64,000 nucleotides of DNA from an uncultured Clostridia bacterium (GCA_934233745.1 CAKQGN010000001.1:248001-312000); one strand, 5' to 3'; shown: positions 25,014 through 34,318, counted from the stretch's first letter. The notes: generated by a model not told the origin, from the sequence alone. Numbers and translations are program-made.

Positions 25014-26135
25014 ATGAACATAAGCATAATGCTCAAACCTGCCTCGTCAAATTGCAATTTGCGATGCAAATATTGTTTTTACAATGACCTCTCAAGCCAT
25101 AGAGAGATGCCTTCGCACGGCATGATGAGCGAGCAAACGTTGCGCGCAACGCTCAAAAAAGCCTTCGATTTTGCAGGACACGACAGGGTTATGCTCTCCT
25201 TTCAGGGCGGCGAGCCGCTGCTTGCCGGCAAGGAGTTTTTTTTGAAATTGCACGATATTATTCGTGAGTTGAACGTCAATCGCGCGCCCGTCAGCATAGG
25301 CGTGCAAACCAACGGAACGCTCATAGACGAGGAGTGGTGCAGGATATTCAAGCGCGGCGGCTACCTGGTCGGATTGAGCTTGGACGGTGACGAAACTGCC
25401 GATTCGCTCCGCATTGACGCAAACGGCAATCCCACGTTTTCACGCGCGCTCAACGGCGCAAAACTTATGCAAAAATACGGCGTGGATTTCAATATCCTCG
25501 TGGTGCTTACAAAGCAGGTGGCAAACCGCATCGAGCCGATTTATAGGTTTTTCAAAAAGCAGAATTTCAAGCATTTGCAGTTTATCCCCATGCTCAAACC
25601 ATTGCGCGTGGACGAGAGCGGCAAGCCTATCTCAAAAACCACCTACAACGAGCCGTTTCCAAGTGAGGAGGAAAACTATTCCATGTCCGCTGAGGACTAT
25701 TCCGAGTTTTTGCAAAAGTGCTTTGCGATGTACCTCAAAGACTGTATGGACGGCAAATACACCTCAATCCGCCAATTTGACAACTTCGTGCGTCTTGCTC
25801 GTTTCGAGTGCCCCGAACAGTGCGGAATGGAAGGGCATTGCTGTCACCAATTCGTCATCGAGGGGGACGGCGAGGTCTATCCGTGCGACTTCTATTGCCT
25901 CGATTGCTACGATATGGGCAACATCAACGACACCGATTTCTTTGCGCTGTCAAAGCACCCCGTTGCCATCGAGTTTATCAAAGAAAGTATGATTGTGGAG
26001 GACAAATGCAAGGAGTGCAATTTCTATCATATGTGCCGCAACGGCTGCAAGCGCGAGCGTATCGACCTCGACAAATGCGCCGCCTACAAAAAGTTTTTCG
26101 CCTACGCCTTGCCGCACTTGAAAAGAATCAGCTGA
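25014..26135 (+). CDS. anaerobic sulfatase-maturating enzyme, radical SAM/SPASM
   Basis: A 373-residue radical SAM protein. The S-adenosylmethionine cluster motif CNLRCKYC is at residues 13-20, with the GGEPLL region near 67. The C-terminal SPASM-type cysteines that bind two more clusters are visible: CPEQCGMEGHCCHQF, then YPCDFYCLDC, then CKECNFYHMCRNGC. This order matches anSME, which oxidises Cys or Ser of sulfatases to formylglycine. It follows the peptidase gene by 26 bp. No sulfatase is encoded in this window. A related SPASM maturase with another substrate is possible. Confidence 0.88.
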   Translation: MNISIMLKPASSNCNLRCKYCFYNDLSSHREMPSHGMMSEQTLRATLKKAFDFAGHDRVMLSFQGGEPLLAGKEFFLKLHDIIRELNVNRAPVSIGVQTNGTLIDEEWCRIFKRGGYLVGLSLDGDETADSLRIDANGNPTFSRALNGAKLMQKYGVDFNILVVLTKQVANRIEPIYRFFKKQNFKHLQFIPMLKPLRVDESGKPISKTTYNEPFPSEEENYSMSAEDYSEFLQKCFAMYLKDCMDGKYTSIRQFDNFVRLARFECPEQCGMEGHCCHQFVIEGDGEVYPCDFYCLDCYDMGNINDTDFFALSKHPVAIEFIKESMIVEDKCKECNFYHMCRNGCKRERIDLDKCAAYKKFFAYALPHLKRIS

Positions 26136-26242
26136 AATTGCTTTGGTTTTTAGCGGCGTTTGCGCCTTATTGAATCTTTCAAACGTCATTGCGAGCGCAA
26201 TGCTGCCGTGCAAATCTCAACATAGCAACATTTTGGAATTGA

Positions 26243-26286
26243 AAAAAAAGAAACGACGGATTCAAAATCCGCCGCTTCTTTTTTAT
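26243..26286. terminator. bidirectional terminator between maturase and clpB
   Basis: AAAAGAAACGACGGATT pairs imperfectly with TCCGCCGCTTCTTTTTT; convergent genes end on both sides. Confidence 0.75.
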
Positions 26287-26344
26287 AGGGAAAATTATGA
26301 GGGTTCAACGTTTGTTGCGTGCAGTATTTTTCGGGTGCAACCGA

Positions 26345-28933
26345 TTAGTGCTTTGAAGTGACAAGCATTTCGCCGTCTTTTGCGTCAACCACGATTGTGT
26401 CGCCTTCGTCCATATTGCCTTGAAGGATTGCGCGGGCAACTTTGGTTTCGACGTTGCTTTCGATATAACGCTTGAGCGGTCTTGCGCCGAACGTCACGTC
26501 ATAGCCGCCGTCTACGATGAGGTCTTTTGCCGCCTGCGTAACTTCGAGTTTGAGGTTTTGCTTGTCGAGCCTCAATTCGAGCTTTTTGAGCATGATGTCG
26601 ATAATCTTGTAGACGCTTTCTCTTGTGAGCGGCGTGAACAGCACGGTATCGTCAAGCCTGTTGAGGAACTCGGGGCGGAAGGTTTGTTTGAGCAACTTGT
26701 CTATTTGCGCTTTCGCATCGTCGGTGATGTTGCCGTTTTTGTCGATGTTGTCGAGGATTATGCCGCTGCCGAGGTTGGACGTCAAAATGATGATTGTGTT
26801 TTTGAAGTTGACCGTTCTGCCTTGGCTGTCGGTGATTCTTCCGTCATCGAGGACTTGGAGCAGGATATTGAACACGTCGGGGTGCGCCTTTTCGATTTCG
26901 TCAAAGAGGACGACGGAGTAGGGTTTTCTTCTCACAGCCTCGGTGAGTTGACCGCCTTCGTCATAGCCGACGTATCCCGGAGGTGCGCCGATAAGACGAG
27001 ATACGCTGAATTTTTCCATATACTCCGTCATATCGATACGAACAATATTGCGCTCGTCGTCAAAGAGGTAGGACGTAAGAGTCTTTGCAAGCTCGGTTTT
27101 ACCGACGCCCGTAGGTCCGAGGAAGAGGAACGAGCCGATTGGTCTGTTCTCGTCCGAGATGCCTGCACGGGAGCGGAGAACCGCCTCGCTCACGGCGTCC
27201 ACAGCCTCGTTTTGACCGATAACCCTCTTGTGAAGCTCGTCGGAAAGGTGGAGCAGTTTCTCCTTTTCGCTCTCCATAAGTTTGGTTACGGGGATACCCG
27301 TCCATTTTGCCACGATTTTTGCGATTTCGTCCGCAGTCACTTCGTCCCGCAAGAGTGTAGAGCCTTTTGCGGATTTCTTTTCCACTTCTTCGAGCTTCTT
27401 GTTGAGCGCGGGCAGTTCGCCGTATTGAAGTTGAGCCGCTTTGCCGTAGTCGCTGTTGCGCTTTGCCTCCTCGATTTGAAGATTTATGCGGTCAATTTCG
27501 GCTTTTGTGTCCTGAACGCTGTTGATTTCCTTCTTCTCGTTTTCCCATTGCGCTTTCATTTCGTTGAATTTGTCGTGGAGTTCGGCAAGTTCTTTCTTGA
27601 TGGATTCGCGGCGATCAACCGAGAGTTTGTCGGTTTCCTTTTCAAGAGCCATTTCCTCGATTTCGAGTTGCATAATCTTACGGCTGATGACGTCCATTTC
27701 GGTGGGCATACTGTCGATTTCGGTACGTATCATAGCGCACGCCTCGTCCACGAGGTCGATTGCCTTGTCGGGCAGGAATCTGTCGGTGATGTATCTGTCC
27801 GAGAGAGTCGCCGCCGCAACGAGTGCCTGGTCGTGAATACGCACGCCGTGGAAGATCTCGTATCTTTCTTTCAAGCCACGCAAGATTGCGATTGTGTCCT
27901 CAACCGTAGGCTCGTTGACCATGACGGGTTGAAAACGTCTTTCAAGAGCAGGATCTTTTTCGATATATTTGCGGTATTCGTCGAGGGTGGTTGCGCCGAT
28001 GCAGTGCAACTCGCCTCTTGCAAGCATAGGCTTGAGCAGGTTGCCTGCGTCCATGCTGCCTTCGGTTTTGCCTGCGCCGACAATTGTGTGCAGCTCATCG
28101 ATGAACAGAAGCATTCTGCCGTTTTGTTTCTTGATTTCGCCAAGAACGGCTTTGAGCCTTTCTTCAAATTCACCACGATATTTTGCGCCTGCGATGAGCG
28201 CGCCCATATCGAGTGCAAAGATGTGTTTGTCTTTGAGTCCCTCAGGGACGTCGCCTCTGACGATACGTTGGGCAAGACCTTCTGCAATTGCCGTTTTGCC
28301 GACGCCCGCCTCACCGATAAGAACGGGGTTGTTTTTTGTCTTTCTTGACAAAATTCGAATGACGTTTCTTATCTCGTCGTCACGTCCGATGACGGGATCG
28401 AGCTGACCGCGAGCGGCTCTTTCAACCATATCGTGACCGTATTTGTTGAGTACGTCATATGTGTCTTCGGGGCTGTCGCTTGTCACTTTTGAGGTTTTAA
28501 CCTGTGAAAGTGCGTCCATAAAACCCTTTTTGGTGAGTTTGCACTTTGCAAATACTGCTTTGAGGGCAGGAGTTGGGTTGTCGAGGATTGCCGCAAAAAT
28601 ATGTTCGACGCTCACAAAATCGTCGCCCTGTTTCTTTGCGTCTTTTTCCGCTTGCGCAAGCATGAGGGAGCAGTCTTGCGACAAATATACCTCGCCTGCG
28701 CCGTTGCCCGTGACGGAGGGCATTTGAGAGAGAATTCTGTCGATTTCTCTCACCAGTTGCGGAGCGTCCGAGCCGCACTTTGTGACGAGTTTGGGGATAA
28801 GTCCTTCCTCGTCGCTCAGAAGCGCATAGGCAATATGCTCCTTGCAAAGTTGTTGATGATGTCTTTCAAGCGCAAGGTTTTGCGCCGCATTTATAGCGTC
28901 CAATGCTTTCTTTGTGAATTTGTTGGTGTCCAT
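26345..28933 (-). CDS. clpB: ATP-dependent chaperone ClpB
   Basis: An 862-residue Hsp100 disaggregase that threads aggregated proteins with the DnaK system. The Clp N-domain covers residues 1-145. The first AAA+ has [15 protein letters not shown] near 203 and [13 protein letters not shown]; the long coiled-coil middle domain (about 405-525) separates it from the second AAA+ with [14 protein letters not shown] near 600. Family length is about 860. I choose ATG 28933, because AGGAGG is only two bases from the alternative ATG 28939. Promoter and CIRCE operator at 29044-29097 indicate HrcA heat-shock control. Confidence 0.97.
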   Translation of the reverse strand: MDTNKFTKKALDAINAAQNLALERHHQQLCKEHIAYALLSDEEGLIPKLVTKCGSDAPQLVREIDRILSQMPSVTGNGAGEVYLSQDCSLMLAQAEKDAKKQGDDFVSVEHIFAAILDNPTPALKAVFAKCKLTKKGFMDALSQVKTSKVTSDSPEDTYDVLNKYGHDMVERAARGQLDPVIGRDDEIRNVIRILSRKTKNNPVLIGEAGVGKTAIAEGLAQRIVRGDVPEGLKDKHIFALDMGALIAGAKYRGEFEERLKAVLGEIKKQNGRMLLFIDELHTIVGAGKTEGSMDAGNLLKPMLARGELHCIGATTLDEYRKYIEKDPALERRFQPVMVNEPTVEDTIAILRGLKERYEIFHGVRIHDQALVAAATLSDRYITDRFLPDKAIDLVDEACAMIRTEIDSMPTEMDVISRKIMQLEIEEMALEKETDKLSVDRRESIKKELAELHDKFNEMKAQWENEKKEINSVQDTKAEIDRINLQIEEAKRNSDYGKAAQLQYGELPALNKKLEEVEKKSAKGSTLLRDEVTADEIAKIVAKWTGIPVTKLMESEKEKLLHLSDELHKRVIGQNEAVDAVSEAVLRSRAGISDENRPIGSFLFLGPTGVGKTELAKTLTSYLFDDERNIVRIDMTEYMEKFSVSRLIGAPPGYVGYDEGGQLTEAVRRKPYSVVLFDEIEKAHPDVFNILLQVLDDGRITDSQGRTVNFKNTIIILTSNLGSGIILDNIDKNGNITDDAKAQIDKLLKQTFRPEFLNRLDDTVLFTPLTRESVYKIIDIMLKKLELRLDKQNLKLEVTQAAKDLIVDGGYDVTFGARPLKRYIESNVETKVARAILQGNMDEGDTIVVDAKDGEMLVTSKH

Positions 28934-29043
28934 AGTCATTTCCTCCTTTGGATTATATTCCGTATAGTGCCGACGTCAAACGCTTTTCTTTGCCGGCGCT
29001 CGCCCTTTTGCCTGCGACCTCTGGCAATCTTTTTATTTGACTG

Positions 29044-29070
29044 TTAGCACTCTTGTTCTTCGATTGCTAA
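29044..29070. promoter_or_regulatory. CIRCE operator (HrcA site)
   Basis: TTAGCACTC, nine bases, GATTGCTAA: the CIRCE inverted repeat with one mismatch from GAGTGCTAA. It overlaps the expected transcription start of clpB. Confidence 0.9.
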
Positions 29071-29097
29071 TTATATCACTAAAATATGAGATGTCAA
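29070..29097 (-). promoter_or_regulatory. clpB promoter
   Basis: Minus strand TTGACA, 16 bp, TATAAT; the -10 abuts the CIRCE element. Confidence 0.85.
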
Positions 29098-29140
29098 TAT
29101 ATTTTGCACAGAAAATTTGATTTTTTTTCAAATGCGGTAT

Positions 29141-29168
29141 AAAAAAACAAACCGATTTTTCGGTTTGC
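29141..29168 (-). terminator. terminator of the 29198 TetR gene
   Basis: Minus strand CAAACCGA-aaaa-TCGGTTTG followed by seven T. Confidence 0.8.
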
Positions 29169-29197
29169 TTCGACTATGTTTGCAAGTTGTCAAACGT

Positions 29198-29779
29198 TCA
29201 CTTTTTGATAAAGCAACGCTCGGCAAGAGGGCAGGTTGCATAGGAGATAAACTCGTCATATGTATACTTGCCGGGGTTGTCCACGCACCAAAGCACGGTG
29301 TTTATCATGCCGCCCGCGACAAACGTTGCAAGAATTTGAAGGGGCATTTTGATTTCATACGTGTCTTTATACTTTGAAAGTTGATACTTTATGGAATGTG
29401 CGATGGAATCCTGTATCGTGCTTATCACTTTTCCGTTGCGGTTCATGCGCAGAATATTTGCGATATGATTGTGCTTGTCAAAGAAAAAGTCGACTGCCAT
29501 CACAATCATTGAATTGAGCGTTTCGGTGGGGGTGGTGAATTTTGTTTCCTTGGTGAATTTCTGATAAAGGTCGTCTTTAAGCTCTTCCAAAGCAAATGAC
29601 AAAAGGTGGTATTTGTCTTCAAAATGCGCATAGAACGTGGCTCTGTTGACCATCGCTTTGTTGCAAAGGTCGATAACGCTGATTTTTTCGATGGATTCCT
29701 CCTCCATCATATCGAGCAGCGTGTTGCTCAATAGTTTTCTTGTGCGAACGATGCGCAAATCTTCTTTTTGTGCAGACAT
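29198..29779 (-). CDS. TetR family regulator, divergent from the ABC exporter
   Basis: A 193-residue DNA-binding protein. The N-terminal helix-turn-helix is seen in KISVIDLCNKAMVNRATFYAHFEDKYHLL (residues about 30-60), very like TetR members whose C-terminal domain is of the dihydroxyacetone-kinase-regulator or TetR_C type. ATG 29779 with GGGGG upstream is preferred to TTG 29791. It reads away from the heterodimeric ABC exporter, the usual arrangement for a repressor of a drug pump; two direct repeats in the shared intergenic region are candidate sites. Its ligand is unknown. Confidence 0.9.
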   Translation of the reverse strand: MSAQKEDLRIVRTRKLLSNTLLDMMEEESIEKISVIDLCNKAMVNRATFYAHFEDKYHLLSFALEELKDDLYQKFTKETKFTTPTETLNSMIVMAVDFFFDKHNHIANILRMNRNGKVISTIQDSIAHSIKYQLSKYKDTYEIKMPLQILATFVAGGMINTVLWCVDNPGKYTYDEFISYATCPLAERCFIKK

Positions 29780-29808
29780 AATGTCCCCCAAACCGTATTG
29801 TTGTATAA

Positions 29809-29838
29809 ATTATTGCACCAATATGCCGTTTTTGTCAA
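29809..29838 (-). promoter_or_regulatory. promoter of the 29198 TetR gene
   Basis: Minus strand TTGACA, 18 bp, AATAAT. Confidence 0.45.
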
Positions 29839-29892
29839 GATAACTCCACAAATATTGACATATATAAACGCCGATTTTTTTACGTTTTCGAT

Positions 29893-29938
29893 GTGATTTG
29901 AAACCACGCACAATTGTGATTTGAAACCAAGCACAATA
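29893..29938. repeat. two direct 22-bp repeats, candidate operator
   Basis: GTGATTTGAAACCACGCACAAT and GTGATTTGAAACCAAGCACAAT, differing at one base and spaced 23 bp start to start, two helical turns, midway between the divergent TetR and exporter promoters. The junction also forms CACAATTGTG. Confidence 0.8.
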
Positions 29939-29987
29939 AGGAATTGTTAAAATATATTTAATATTTATAATTATTTTTAATAATCAA

Positions 29988-30016
29988 TTGACATTTTTTT
30001 TAATAAATTGTAAATA
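29988..30016 (+). promoter_or_regulatory. promoter of the ABC exporter pair
   Basis: TTGACA, 17 bp, TAAATA, in an AT-rich stretch about 50 bp after the direct repeats. Confidence 0.55.
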
Positions 30017-30106
30017 AAGTATTGACTGCAACCGATTTGGCAGTCGATGAAACATTTGGCTTTTGCACAGTTTTTCATCGTCGCATCCTGCGACATTAAG
30101 GTGATT

Positions 30107-31960
30107 ATGGCAGACGAAAAAAGTAAAGCTCCGAGGGCAAAGAGCGGACTCAAAAAAATGGCGAGTTGCGTGGGACAGTACAAAGCTCCCGCGATTTTCA
30201 CATCGGTTTTGGTTGCGCTCGAAGTATTGTTTGAAATTTTGATTCCTCTCATCATGGCGCAGATCGTAAACGTCGGCATGGCGGAAAACGCCACGTCTTT
30301 TACGTTTACTTTGCAATTGGGAAGCAAAGGCTTTGAACTTTTTACGATGACAAACCGCATTTGGTTTATCGTAACATGCGGCGCAATGATGGTCGGCATG
30401 GCTCTCATATCGCTGTTTTTCGGCACGATGTCGGGCAGACTTGCCGCTTACGCGTCCACGGGATTTGCAAAGAATCTGCGTCAAAAGATGTTCTACAAGA
30501 TTGAGAATTTCTCCTTTGCAAACCTCGACAGATTCAACACCGCAAGCCTTGTGACAAGACTTACGACGGACGTCACAAACATGCAGATGGCGTTTCAAAT
30601 CATCACTCGTATGCTTGTGCGCTCGCCCATAATGCTTGTGCTTGCCATGCTTATGTCCATATCGATAAGCCCCGATTTGTCCACGATTTTTGCCGTTGCG
30701 ATACCCGTTATCGTGATAGGGCTTGTCATCGGCGTAAAGATTATCTTCCCCAGATTCGAGAAGATGCTCAGAAAGTATGACGATATGAACGAGTCCACTC
30801 AGGAAAACCTCATCGGTATCCGCGCGGTCAAGGCGTTTGTGAGAGAGGATAACGAAATCGACAAATTCAAAAAAGTGAGTTCCACCGTTCAGAAACTGCA
30901 GTTTTCGGCGGAAAAAATCATTGTTATCGCATTTCCGTTTATGCAAATCGTGGTTTACGCGTGTATGATTTGCGTTGCGTGGTTCGGCGGCAACGATATA
31001 ATAGTCGGCAAAATGCAACTCGGCGATTTCACGGCGTTTTTGAGCTACATAATGCAAATTCTCATGTCGCTTATCATGGTTGCAATGGGCTTTATGAACA
31101 TCGTTATGTCCCGTGCCTCGCTCGATCGTATCGTTGAAATTCTGGACGAAAAAATCGACATCGAGGACGCACCCGACGCACAGGATATATGCGTCAAGGA
31201 CGGGAGTATCGATTTTGACAACGTAGATTTTTCATATTCTAAATCTCACGACGTTCTCAATCTGGAAAATATCGATTTGCACATTAAAAGCGGTGAAACA
31301 ATAGGCATCATAGGCGGAACCGGCTCGGCAAAATCCACTCTTGTGCAACTTATTCCCAGACTTTACGACGTGCTTGACGGCGAAGTCAAGGTCGGTGGCA
31401 TAAACGTCAAAGACTACAAACTCGAAATGCTCAGAGATTCCGTCGCAATGGTGCTTCAAAAGAACGTACTTTTCAGCGGAACTATAAAACAAAATCTCAT
31501 GTGGGGCAACAAAAACGCCACCGATGAGGAAATCGAACATGCGGCAAAAGCGGCGCAAGCACATGATTTCATTATGTCTTTCCCAAACGGATACCAAACC
31601 GAACTCGGACAGGGCGGCGTAAACGTATCGGGCGGTCAGAAACAACGCCTTTGCATAGCGCGCGCATTGCTTAAAAAGCCCAAAATCATGATTATGGACG
31701 ATTCGACGTCGGCAGTCGACACTGCAACCGACGCCGCAATCAGAGCGGGACTCAAAAAAGAGTTTGGCGACACAACCGTGCTTATAATTGCTCAACGTAT
31801 AGCATCGGTCGAGGACGCCGATAGAATAATTGTCATGAACGACGGAAAAATCGACGCCGTAGGCACGCATGAGGAGTTGCTTGCCACAAACGAGATTTAT
31901 CGGGACGTGTATAATTCTCAAAAGAAAGGAAGCGACGAGGAGGTGAGCGTCAATGCGTAA
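30107..31960 (+). CDS. heterodimeric ABC multidrug-type exporter, subunit with degenerate ATP site
   Basis: A 617-residue half-transporter: six helices fused to an ATPase domain. Its motifs are non-canonical in the way known for TM287/LmrC-type subunits: Walker A GGTGSAKST, Walker B ending MDDSTSAVD with Asp in place of the catalytic Glu, and H-loop IIAQRIAS with Gln in place of His. The signature VSGGQKQRLCIARALL is intact. ATG 30107 with AAGGTG upstream is the likely start. The last eight bases overlap the partner gene. Such exporters expel drugs or lipids; the substrate is unknown. Confidence 0.94.
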   Translation: MADEKSKAPRAKSGLKKMASCVGQYKAPAIFTSVLVALEVLFEILIPLIMAQIVNVGMAENATSFTFTLQLGSKGFELFTMTNRIWFIVTCGAMMVGMALISLFFGTMSGRLAAYASTGFAKNLRQKMFYKIENFSFANLDRFNTASLVTRLTTDVTNMQMAFQIITRMLVRSPIMLVLAMLMSISISPDLSTIFAVAIPVIVIGLVIGVKIIFPRFEKMLRKYDDMNESTQENLIGIRAVKAFVREDNEIDKFKKVSSTVQKLQFSAEKIIVIAFPFMQIVVYACMICVAWFGGNDIIVGKMQLGDFTAFLSYIMQILMSLIMVAMGFMNIVMSRASLDRIVEILDEKIDIEDAPDAQDICVKDGSIDFDNVDFSYSKSHDVLNLENIDLHIKSGETIGIIGGTGSAKSTLVQLIPRLYDVLDGEVKVGGINVKDYKLEMLRDSVAMVLQKNVLFSGTIKQNLMWGNKNATDEEIEHAAKAAQAHDFIMSFPNGYQTELGQGGVNVSGGQKQRLCIARALLKKPKIMIMDDSTSAVDTATDAAIRAGLKKEFGDTTVLIIAQRIASVEDADRIIVMNDGKIDAVGTHEELLATNEIYRDVYNSQKKGSDEEVSVNA

Positions 31961-33917
31961 AAATACGAAAACCGCACAAGGCAAAAATCCTCAACAAAAC
32001 AAGTTCAGAGCCAAAAACCCGATGCAAACCTTAAAGCGTATTCTCGGCTATTGGAAGCCGTTCAAATGTCAGCTTATCGGCGCGCTTTTTTGCATGATTG
32101 CAAACGTGCTTTGCAATATAGCGGGTACGTTCATGCTCGGTTCCGTTGTCGTAAACAACTATATTCTTCCGCTTGCGTACCAGCATGGCGTTTATGTTAC
32201 GTCAAATGCCGACATAATCGCAAGGGCGGCGGAGGTTACAATCCAAAGTTTCGGCGGAATTATAGGCGTTATGGCAGCGATGTATGTCGTCGGCGCAGGT
32301 CTTCATTATCTTTACAACTATATTCTCGTCAGAGTTACGACAAAAACTCTTCAAAACGTTCGTGACGAGATGTTTGAAAAGATGGAAAAACTGCCCATCA
32401 GATATTTCGATACTCATACGCACGGCGATATCATGAGCCTGTACACAAACGACACCGACACGCTGCGCGAATTGCTCTCAAACGGCATTCCCAACCTCAT
32501 ATCGAACTCGCTCACCGTTGTCGGTATGTTTGTTGCAATGATGCTGGTGTCACCGCTTTTGACGCTTTGTTCTGTCGTGATGCTTGTTATCATGCTCTTT
32601 ATAATGAAGTTTATCGCAGGCAAGAGCGGAAAACATTTTGTCGGTCAACAACGCCAGACGGGCGCAATCAACGGCTTTATCGAAGAGCATATAGACGGTC
32701 TGAAAGTCGTCAAAGTGTTCTGTCATGAAGACGAAGAGAAAATCGACTTTGACAAATTCAACGAAGATTTGTTCCATCATTCCGACAAGGCGCACACTTA
32801 CGCAAACGTCTTGTTCCCGATAATGGGCAATCTGTCCTATGTGTCATACGCCGCAACGGCAATTGTGGGTACAATCATGGCAATCGGCGGATTCGGAGGA
32901 ATGACTTGGGGCGGACTTGTATCCTTCATGCAATTCTCACGTCAATTCAGCAATCCGCTCTCGCAAATCGCTCAACAAATGAACGGCGTTCTTATGGCAC
33001 TTGCAGGCGCGGAGCGTATCTTTGAATTGATTGACCAACAACCCGAGCAGGACGAAGGCTATGTAACTCTTGTAAACGCAAAAGAGGACGAAGACGGCAA
33101 CATCGTCGAAACCGATGAATACACCGGCGAGTGGGCGTGGAAGCATTTTCACAAAGCCGACGGCACGACAACGTACGTCAAGTGGAGAGGAGAGGTCGAA
33201 TTCGAGGATGTATCTTTTGGGTACGTTCCCGAAAAAACCGTTCTCAAACACGTCACTATGGAAGCGTTGCCGGGACAAAAAATCGCTCTTGTCGGTTCGA
33301 CGGGTGCGGGCAAAACGACTATCACAAATCTTATCAACCGATTCTATGACATCAACGAGGGCAAGATAAGATACGACAACATCAATATAACAAAAATCAA
33401 AAAAGACGATTTGCGTCACTCTATGGCAATGGTTCTTCAAGATACGCACCTCTTCACGGGGACGGTCGCCGACAATATCCGTTTCGGAAAACTGGACGCC
33501 ACCGACGAGGAAGTCAAAGCCGCGGCAAAACTCGCAAATGCGGATTACTTTATCCGCCACTTGCCGGAAGGGTATGACACCATGCTTACAGGCGACGGCG
33601 AAAACCTTTCGCAAGGTCAACGTCAGCTTCTTGCAATCGCTCGCGCCGCAGTCGCAAATCCGCCCGTTCTCATTCTGGACGAAGCGACAAGTTCAATCGA
33701 CACCCGCACAGAAAAACTTATCGAGCAGGGAATGGACAAACTTATGCAAGGTCGCACCGTTTTTGTCATCGCGCACAGACTCTCCACCGTACGCAACTCC
33801 GACATGATTTGCGTTCTCGAACATGGCGAGATTATCGAGCGCGGCAATCACGAGCAGTTGATTGCGCAGAGGGGGAGGTATTATCAGCTTTACACCGGCG
33901 CTTTCGAATTGGAATAA
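31953..33917 (+). CDS. heterodimeric ABC multidrug-type exporter, subunit with canonical ATP site
   Basis: A 654-residue half-transporter, partner of the preceding one. It has Walker A GSTGAGKTT, signature LSQGQRQLLAIARAA, Walker B LILDEATSSIDT with the catalytic Glu, and H-loop VIAHRLSTVRNSD. An insertion of about 40 acidic, aromatic residues (YVTLVNAKEDEDGNIVETDE onwards) links the membrane and ATPase domains and is seen in LmrD/TM288-like proteins. Overlap with the upstream gene implies coupled synthesis one-to-one. Its stop codon lies inside the structured element at 33916-34037. Confidence 0.95.
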   Translation: MRKNTKTAQGKNPQQNKFRAKNPMQTLKRILGYWKPFKCQLIGALFCMIANVLCNIAGTFMLGSVVVNNYILPLAYQHGVYVTSNADIIARAAEVTIQSFGGIIGVMAAMYVVGAGLHYLYNYILVRVTTKTLQNVRDEMFEKMEKLPIRYFDTHTHGDIMSLYTNDTDTLRELLSNGIPNLISNSLTVVGMFVAMMLVSPLLTLCSVVMLVIMLFIMKFIAGKSGKHFVGQQRQTGAINGFIEEHIDGLKVVKVFCHEDEEKIDFDKFNEDLFHHSDKAHTYANVLFPIMGNLSYVSYAATAIVGTIMAIGGFGGMTWGGLVSFMQFSRQFSNPLSQIAQQMNGVLMALAGAERIFELIDQQPEQDEGYVTLVNAKEDEDGNIVETDEYTGEWAWKHFHKADGTTTYVKWRGEVEFEDVSFGYVPEKTVLKHVTMEALPGQKIALVGSTGAGKTTITNLINRFYDINEGKIRYDNINITKIKKDDLRHSMAMVLQDTHLFTGTVADNIRFGKLDATDEEVKAAAKLANADYFIRHLPEGYDTMLTGDGENLSQGQRQLLAIARAAVANPPVLILDEATSSIDTRTEKLIEQGMDKLMQGRTVFVIAHRLSTVRNSDMICVLEHGEIIERGNHEQLIAQRGRYYQLYTGAFELE

Positions 33918-34037
33918 ACGCACTATTGAGCGAATAACTGCGTCAACACCCTTTTGTTCACCCGTCACGTACACATCAGTACGTTAGGCGGGTTCGCAAA
34001 GGGGTGTTTCCTTGTTCTTCATCTCAATAGCTCGTTT
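33916..34037. repeat. structured element copy A
   Basis: Nested pairing: AAACG / CGTTT and CTATTGAG / CTCAATAG (outer), AACACCC / GGGTGTT (middle), CCCG / CGGG and ACGTAC / GTACGT (inner). It begins at the stop codon of the exporter gene. A second copy at 40580-40706 keeps the same pairing with different bases in several helices, while the internal loops are nearly identical. Confidence 0.8.
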
Positions 34038-34318
34038 ATTTATAGTTAAAAAAGGGGCAAGTCCTTGTTTCTCATCTGTTTGCTTTCTGTTATTCCAACT
34101 CGAAAGTACGAGTAGCAAGGGTGTTTCCTTGTTCTTCATCTCAATATTACGTTTATTTACAGTTAAAAGAGGAACAAGCCCTTGTTTCTCATCTGTTTGC
34201 TTTTTGTTATTCCAACTCGAAAGTACGAGTAACAGGGGTGTTTCCTTGTTCTTCATCTCAATAGCGCGTTTATTTATAGTTAAAAGAGGAGCAAGCCCTT
34301 GTTTCTCATCTGTTTGCT
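34005..34318. repeat. 117-bp tandem repeat, about 2.7 copies
   Basis: TGTTTCCTTGTTCTTCATCT begins at 34005, 34122 and 34239, giving an exact 117-bp period. Each unit contains the 3' arm of the structured element plus a segment with ACTCG-aaagta-CGAGT. Units differ by scattered single changes. The minus strand is open through the array only because 117 is a multiple of three; I do not call a gene. Confidence 0.9.

Noticed and set aside
26420..28348. A 642-codon plus-strand open frame opposite clpB
   Set aside because: The predicted product is Phe/Val/Asp-rich with no motif, and the minus strand encodes an unmistakable ClpB. Long antisense frames occur where stop codons are rare in the reverse complement of biased codons.
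28952..28979. A second clpB promoter (minus strand TTGACG-16-TATAAT)
   Set aside because: Transcription would begin inside the clpB ribosome binding site, giving an untranslatable message. The CIRCE-linked promoter further upstream is sufficient.
30047..30106. A 20-codon longer start for the first exporter subunit
   Set aside because: The extension has no ribosome binding site and begins within the probable leader; ATG 30107 has AAGGTG upstream.
33984..34256. Minus-strand repeat-peptide gene through the 117-bp tandem array
   Set aside because: The frame stays open only because the period is divisible by three, the same units are open on the plus strand, and copies outside the array end after about 12 codons. 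Structured DNA or RNA explains it better.
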